A stretch of DNA of 64,000 nucleotides, from assembly GCA_907163375.1 (NCBI GenBank), contig CAJQUW010009074.1:62001-126000 (forward strand). Reading direction: 5' to 3'. Numbering within the stretch: the first letter of the stretch is position 1; each line of letters begins with the position of its first letter. The notes beneath the pieces are model-generated. The model had not been told where the DNA came from and did no database searches. It worked only from the letters and a program-made list of their open reading frames with translations. Position numbers and translations under genes: made by a program. Source of the DNA: Prostheceraeus crozeri (lineage: Eukaryota; Platyhelminthes; Polycladida; Euryleptidae). Shown here one piece after another: positions 58,905-64,000 of the stretch.

Positions 58905-61062
58905 TTGGTTGTACGTCCACGAGTACGACCACTCTTAGAGGTCTGCATAAAAGCGCGAAAGTCATTCAGGTTTGTGCACCCGACTCTACATAGTCATGAC
59001 GTCGAAGAAATAGAAAATTTTCATGAATCTCTAGGAGATGAAGTGGAAAGAACAAAACCGAGGGATCTCCTTTACATCGTAGGAGACTTCAACGGTAACG
59101 TTGGGTCAAACAATGACGGATACGAAGATGTCATGGGAATCACGCAGTTGGCGAAAGAAACAAAAGAGGTGAAAGAATGCCAGATTTCTGCAAAAGGGTC
59201 TGTGTCTGATGAACACGGTTTTCAGGCATGCAGAAAAACACAAATTTACCTGGAGTCACCCTGATAGTAGGCACAGAAGCGGTATCGACTACGTCCTAAA
59301 TGGGAATAGATGGGAACAGCTGTGCAGGATATGATGGTTAAAAGCGGAGCTGATTTCGAAAGCACCACGAGCTGGTCCTTGTTAATATGAAGGTCAAATT
59401 CAAAGCAGCGGGAGCTCAAGGCAAAGAAAAGTTAATATTGAACGTAGAAAAGCTGAACGATTCGACTGTGAGACAAGCCTTTGAGACGAAAGTGCGGCAG
59501 AGTTTTGAAGACCAAATGATTAGCAATGCCACTGCAGAGTTGCGTTGGGCAAAAGGGAAAGATATCCTTCTTCCGACTGCCACTGACACTCTCGGTCGAA
59601 AAAGACATATGAAGCAACCCTGAATGACAGACGATGTGCTGAAAAGCTGTGATGAAAGGAGAGAATCAAAGAGAAAAAAGATCATTCCACCAGACGAAAA
59701 TAAAGAAGAGTACAGGAGAGCTTGCAGGAAGGTGAAAAGGGAGTGTCAAAGAGCAAAACAAAGATGGATGGAGGAAAGTGTTGAAATTGCGAATCGCATT
59801 TTCGTCGAGGCAGCTCCCGTCCTCTGTTCAGAGCAGTCAAAGACCTCTCTAACTCTGCAATAAGTAGCACAACGATAAACGTAGCAAAACGTAGAAGAGT
59901 TCCATCTAGAGAACTGCACACAGTCAAGAAGAGAACCAATCAATGAGAATGTCCCTCCAATAATCAAAGATGAAGTGCATAAAAGCATCCGTGAGATGTC
60001 GTCCAACAAGGCACCTGGAAATGATGGAGTTACTGTAGAGTTAATCGAGGCAGGTGGTCAGAAAGTGAAAGAATGGTTGATGGAATTATATAATGATGTG
60101 CTGCAGAACGGAAATCTTCCAACTGACTGGACTGCAGCGGAAAAAATTCCTTTGTTCAAGAAGGGGGACATGACTGAGAGCAACCATTGCCACCCAATAA
60201 GCCTTTTGGGCCACTCTTAAAAAAGTATGGCAACGATACCACAGAAAAGGATGGAAATCAAAGAGGAACTATCCTTAATGAAGAGCAAGCCGGTTTTCGA
60301 GTGCCTATTCGCAGACTTCGAGAAGGCTTTCTACTCAGTTTGGAGACCTGCCATGGAAGCCATTTTGGAGTGGTATAGCTTTGACACTAAGATAGTGGAA
60401 GTCATCAAGAAAATTAACTCTGAGACTAAAGCAACGGTCAGGAAGGGGAAAATATCTACATCTGAATTTCCCATCGGAAGAGGAGTCCTCCAGGACTGTC
60501 CACTATCCCCTCACCTGTTTAATATATTTTTGGAATATACAATACGGGATAACCTGGTCGAACACGAAGAAGACGGTATAAACCTTGGCGGACAGTTCAT
60601 CAACAGCTTGAGATGCGCAGACCACATAGTAATCCTTGCCAAAACGAGTGACCAACTACAAGCGATGACAAACGATATATGCAAGATTTGTGCGAAATAC
60701 AAGCTCAAAATTATTATCCGAAAAACTAAATCGATGGTTTCTAGTAGGAGACCGGAGGCCCTACGAATCTCAGTGGTTGGCATCAGTTGAATAGGTAGAT
60801 GGTTTCCAGTACCTTGGTGTTCTCTTCACATCGAATATAGACTCTTCGCACCATCAAGGAAAGAGTGGGTATGGGATACGCAGCCTTGCGGAAACTCAGC
60901 AAACTATGGAAAGATCGACACATCCTAGGACACATCTTACTGCAGCTCAAACTCAGCCTTCTAGACAGAATTGTAATCCCCATCTATGGGTCGGAGAGTT
61001 GGATTCTAAAACAAGCCGATAGAAACAAACTTAGCGCTTTTGAAATAAACTGTCTCAGATGA
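58905..61062 (+). mobile_element. RTE-like LINE, third type, broken
   Basis: The endonuclease part is RDLLYIVGDFNGNVGSNNDG YEDVMG. A linker (59387-59863) follows, then ASNKAPG-type MSSNKAPGNDGVTVELIEAG, PTDWTAAEKIPLFKKGDMTE (59975-60220). Reverse transcriptase motifs are LFADFEKAFYSVWRPAMEAI, IGRGVLQDCPLSPHLFNIFL and SLRCADHIVILAKT (the usual ADD is ADH). The C-terminus is GMGYAALRKLSKLWKDRHI and IPIYGSESWILKQADRNKLS. Several frame breaks; catalytic motifs altered, so long dead. Confidence 0.8.
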
Positions 61063-61065
61063 GGC

Positions 61066-62073
61066 CTCAATATCCGCTGGCAAGACAATCAGTAATGATG
61101 TCGTGAAACACATTTATGTCAGATCAGTAAATTTGTTTTGACGTCATCAGAAAACATAAATATATAATTGATTTTATTAAAAATTCCTCTAATGTGAAAA
61201 AGCCCCTGGTGGCCGAAAAGTCATGTGCATTTATCTTTTCATTCAACGAATACGACCAATATGCGAAGAAGTACCTTTTCTTTGGGTGAAGAAAGACAAT
61301 GTTTCTTTTTAAACTTTCTGAATCTCCTGAAGCGACTGGTGAAAGCTACCTACATTTGAAATTTAAGGAAAATTATCCATTTACATTGTTATCGATGGAC
61401 AACCTCTATGATGGCTGATGATCGATTCAGTTGCTCATTTAGACAGCGACCTATATCAATGTTGATCTAGATCAATCATGAAAAAATCAATTTTTTGAAG
61501 AATCAATTTAATGAAACACGAAGAAGTTGTAGATTATTGTGTGAAAGTTGGTGTATTGAAATTTTATGTACTCGCATAAGAGAAATGAGATAAATCACGA
61601 ATTTTGCAAAGTGCGTTGGCCGGGGCACCGATATCTACCTGACTTTGAAGTTTTCATAAAAAGATCAATGTTCTATCATCAAAAAACGACAAAAGTACTG
61701 TCTGTCACTGGAAGCCGCTATTCATTAGGTAGGGCCTACTGCACATCACAACAACACATGTTCACACAGAAATATTGCTATCAGTGTGGATGTCTGTTCT
61801 AGGTTTTCAAAACATTCAATATGAAGTGTTTTGTGAGATTAACTTCCGTTTTACTAAATGACCTAAACAAAGGAAAAACTCTTTTTATTGAACTTCAGCA
61901 TGATAAGCGTTAAGTTGCAACACATCCCGATATGGAATTACTTGTCGTGATCAAATTTGCGCGCCAAACCTTCAAAAATTCACTGACATGTCATTCAAAG
62001 CAATCTATGAAGGTGCACATCCATTACAATATAATGAATGGAAACCTGATATTGAGACAGATTTGATACTTAC
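61066..62073. other. Intron DNA, no gene recognised
   Basis: The frame 61566-61802 contains a late CYQCGC but no recognisable domain. Confidence 0.35.
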
Positions 62074-62158
62074 GCACCTTTGTCTTGACATACGTGTTTG
62101 CCAGGCCCCCAACATATTTTATTTTGATTTGTGCAGAAGGGATCACATATCACGTCTT
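62074..62158 (-). CDS. Egfr: ErbB/EGFR-family receptor exon: start of furin-like domain II
   Basis: Acceptor TTGCATTTTAG, phase 1 in. It reads DVICDPFCTNQNKICWGPGK HVCQDK, matching the CDPSC-x-x-x-x-CWGxGxxxC-QK start of domain II after the first L domain. Two donors are possible. GTGCGT, ending the exon at 62078, keeps phase 1 and fits the next exon at 46652 directly. The stronger GTAAGT, ending at 62074, gives phase 2 and would need an extra exon between. The first L domain should lie beyond the right window edge. Confidence 0.8.
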
Positions 62159-62639
62159 CTAAAATGCAAAAAATAGAGATGAGATGGAAATATACCGGCG
62201 GTGCAGGTGCAACTGAAAAAACTTCCCCTGTGACACATCCCAATTTTTATTCAATGAAATCGATTGGAAATTGCAGAATTGATTAATCATTTTCTCCTGT
62301 TATGAAATTTATCTAAATATAATTACGTTTACAGTACCTGTAGTATAATGTTCCACTTTCAAATTCTATTAAAGGCATTTTCTCGTTAGCAATGAGCTTC
62401 TTATTCAATCCAATGGATTGAACTGAACTAAGCGACAATAACCAACGACAGGTCACATACGTGGGTGCTAGTATGTCACCTGTGAAACGAGACTTTCTAA
62501 ACCCATTTTATATTATCACTTTATAAACCATGAGATTGGAGATAGAGAATCAAGGCTTCAGATATCAAAAATCCGAAATTCGAACATTTTGTTGATAGTA
62601 GAAGTGATTGCAATTGGACGATAATTGCGCGGATCACTT
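62159..62639. other. Intron DNA, no gene recognised
   Basis: A minus-strand open stretch near 62335-62440 reads KKLIANEKMPLIEFESGTLY and ends in CTACAG|GTACTG, but does not match an L domain. I leave it unassigned. Confidence 0.3.
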
Positions 62640-62835
62640 CTATCTCCCTTCTTTGGGACTACGTGGGCTACTTTTCGAGAAGGTCATCGTACCGCTGCCA
62701 TAGAAAGTCAAAAACTCGAGTGAGCACTGGAGCCAACTCCGGAGCACACTTATTTAGCACAATCACTGAAATATCAGCGGGTCCAGCATTTTTCGAAAGT
62801 TCATCTTCCATGACACCTTCAAAAGTCAGACCGTC
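62640..62835 (-). mobile_element. LINE reverse-transcriptase fragment
   Basis: The minus strand reads LSKNAGPADISVIVLNKCAP and ELAPVLTRVFDF, the AxGPDxIPxxVLKxCAPELAP block at the start of Jockey-type reverse transcriptases. Broken after that. Confidence 0.65.
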
Positions 62836-63149
62836 ACGTCAACAAATTCTTGTGCATTGGCAAATTATTACAATACGCCAGAAACGCACAGTCTATAAAC
62901 GAGCCTGTATGGCAATGAATTAAGGTTGATTAGCTTCGACCTATAAATACGTGGAATATGGAACTCAAGAGTTATAGTCATTCCACGTTTTTTATCAATA
63001 TTTCATTTCATAATTAACTAACACGCAATAGCGAAATCACTTGGCTCTCGGCGACTACAGAAACATGCAAAGAATTGTGATAAAAATTTATATATAATTG
63101 TAAGAATTTAACCTCTCTATAGGCGGCTCATTTGTTGCAAAAAGTGATT

Positions 63150-64000
63150 GAAAAAATTATAAGTCATTGAGTGCCTCACTGTTCAAGCTTCGTTTCATCG
63201 ACGTCTCAAATCATGGATGAATACTTGTTTCAACTGATTAAAGCAATCGCTCATTTTGTTATAGTTCTATCGTCAGTCAGCCAACCTTCCACAGCTTTTC
63301 AAATACCACAAATTTCATTTTCTTCGATTATACCATTCTGATCAGTCAGTTCTTGTGGATACATGGCTATAAATACAATTCAAACAATCGATGATTTTTT
63401 GAAGCAAATGATTCAAGTAAATGATCATCGAAGCCCCACCATCCTTGCACTGCGTAAAGCAGCCAATCAAGAATGAGAGCGTCGTAGACTGGTGCATGAT
63501 CTTCCTGCTGGTGCCTCGACTCCTGATAATCTTTAGTGCATACATACCACTTTTGCAGTTGCTGATGATCTTGTTGACGTGCTTTTCTGTTTTCAATTTA
63601 TCATCGACTCGTTTAATCTTAGAAGTGATTGGCGGACTTGCTTTGGTACTCGATCTTTTGAAGATAATTTCTTTTGTTTTTCATTCGCTTCAACTGAGAT
63701 GACACGATTCTGCCCGTTGCTTGATGTTATCTAGCTCCGATTGTATGCCATCTGAGTTGCACAGTGGGATAAGCAAGTATGTGTCATCGGCATATTTGAT
63801 AATCGAGTTTCCAGCTGTTATAGGATTGAGGTCAGAAGTTGCCAACGAACTTGAGTTGAAAGCGAGAGGACCAAGAGTTGAGCTTTGAATGACGCAAGCA
63901 TGTATCGTTGAAGCATCAGAAGTTTTGATCTCAATGTGCGTATTGTGTTGACGGCTCATGTACAAATCAATCATCCAATTATAGATTTGTAATGGCAGAT
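63150..64000 (-). mobile_element. LINE reverse-transcriptase and C-terminal fragment (runs off window)
   Basis: From high to low coordinates: VIQSSTLGPLAFNSSSLATS, SIIKYADDTYLLIPL (catalytic YADD retained), IQSELDNIKQRAESCHLS, then KLKTEKHVNKIISNCKSGMY and LLYAVQGWWGFDD. This is the palm, thumb and C-terminal region of a Jockey/CR1-group element. The 62640-62835 piece belongs upstream of this in a normal element but lies downstream, so it is a separate insertion. Several frame breaks. Confidence 0.7.

Overview
This is a eukaryotic, almost certainly invertebrate-animal, genome window. It is AT-rich with no bacterial-style operons. It carries spliced exons of an ErbB/EGFR-type receptor and a dense, nested population of animal transposons: RTE and CR1/Jockey-type LINEs, Penelope-like elements, EnSpm/CACTA, hAT, Tc1/mariner, Crypton-like and P/THAP-like elements, and foldback or MITE families. 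I cannot name the species.

The backbone is one host gene on the minus strand. Five cysteine-rich or L-domain exons (62074/62078-62158, 46434-46652, 41601-41705, 16762-16922, 16257-16702) read in the order of an EGFR ectodomain, with GT-AG borders. The intron phases agree except where an exon has not been found. Everything between about 17 kb and 62 kb is therefore intron of this receptor and consists largely of transposons. The kinase end lies beyond the left edge and the N-terminus beyond the right edge.

0-15.7 kb: a nest of elements. Two inverted copies of a ~1 kb TIR element lie at <=1-784 and 14669-15707. A nearly full-length 3.3 kb RTE LINE (10987-14299, minus, 7-bp target duplication) sits between them. 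A 9.5 kb EnSpm/CACTA-like transposon (1255-10789) sits between two nearly identical 594-bp copies of the MITE/LINE junction. It encodes an intact 887-residue transposase and a four-exon BEN-like protein, and its ends carry palindromic subterminal repeat arrays. A small hAT relic with an exact 8-bp target duplication sits inside intron 3 of the BEN-like gene.

17-41 kb (receptor intron): a DD37D-type Tc1/mariner relative, a second RTE-like LINE, Penelope-like pieces, a Tc1 (DD34E), a Penelope cluster with a 350-bp inverted repeat and hammerhead-like folds, a second mariner relic, a CR1/Jockey-type LINE ending in a hairpin and (TTA)n, another LINE tail, and an internally deleted IS630-type transposon with TA target duplication.

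43-64 kb: a hAT-like element carrying a nested hairpin and a tRNA-derived SINE; a 1.7 kb foldback element with a perfect 10-bp target duplication; a 5.1 kb inverted-repeat frame holding a Crypton-type tyrosine recombinase, a P/THAP-type transposase relic and several hairpins; then LINE fragments around the most N-terminal receptor exon found. The most attractive system is the young, apparently complete EnSpm-like element with its BEN-like partner gene, its palindromic terminal arrays and the long duplication around it.
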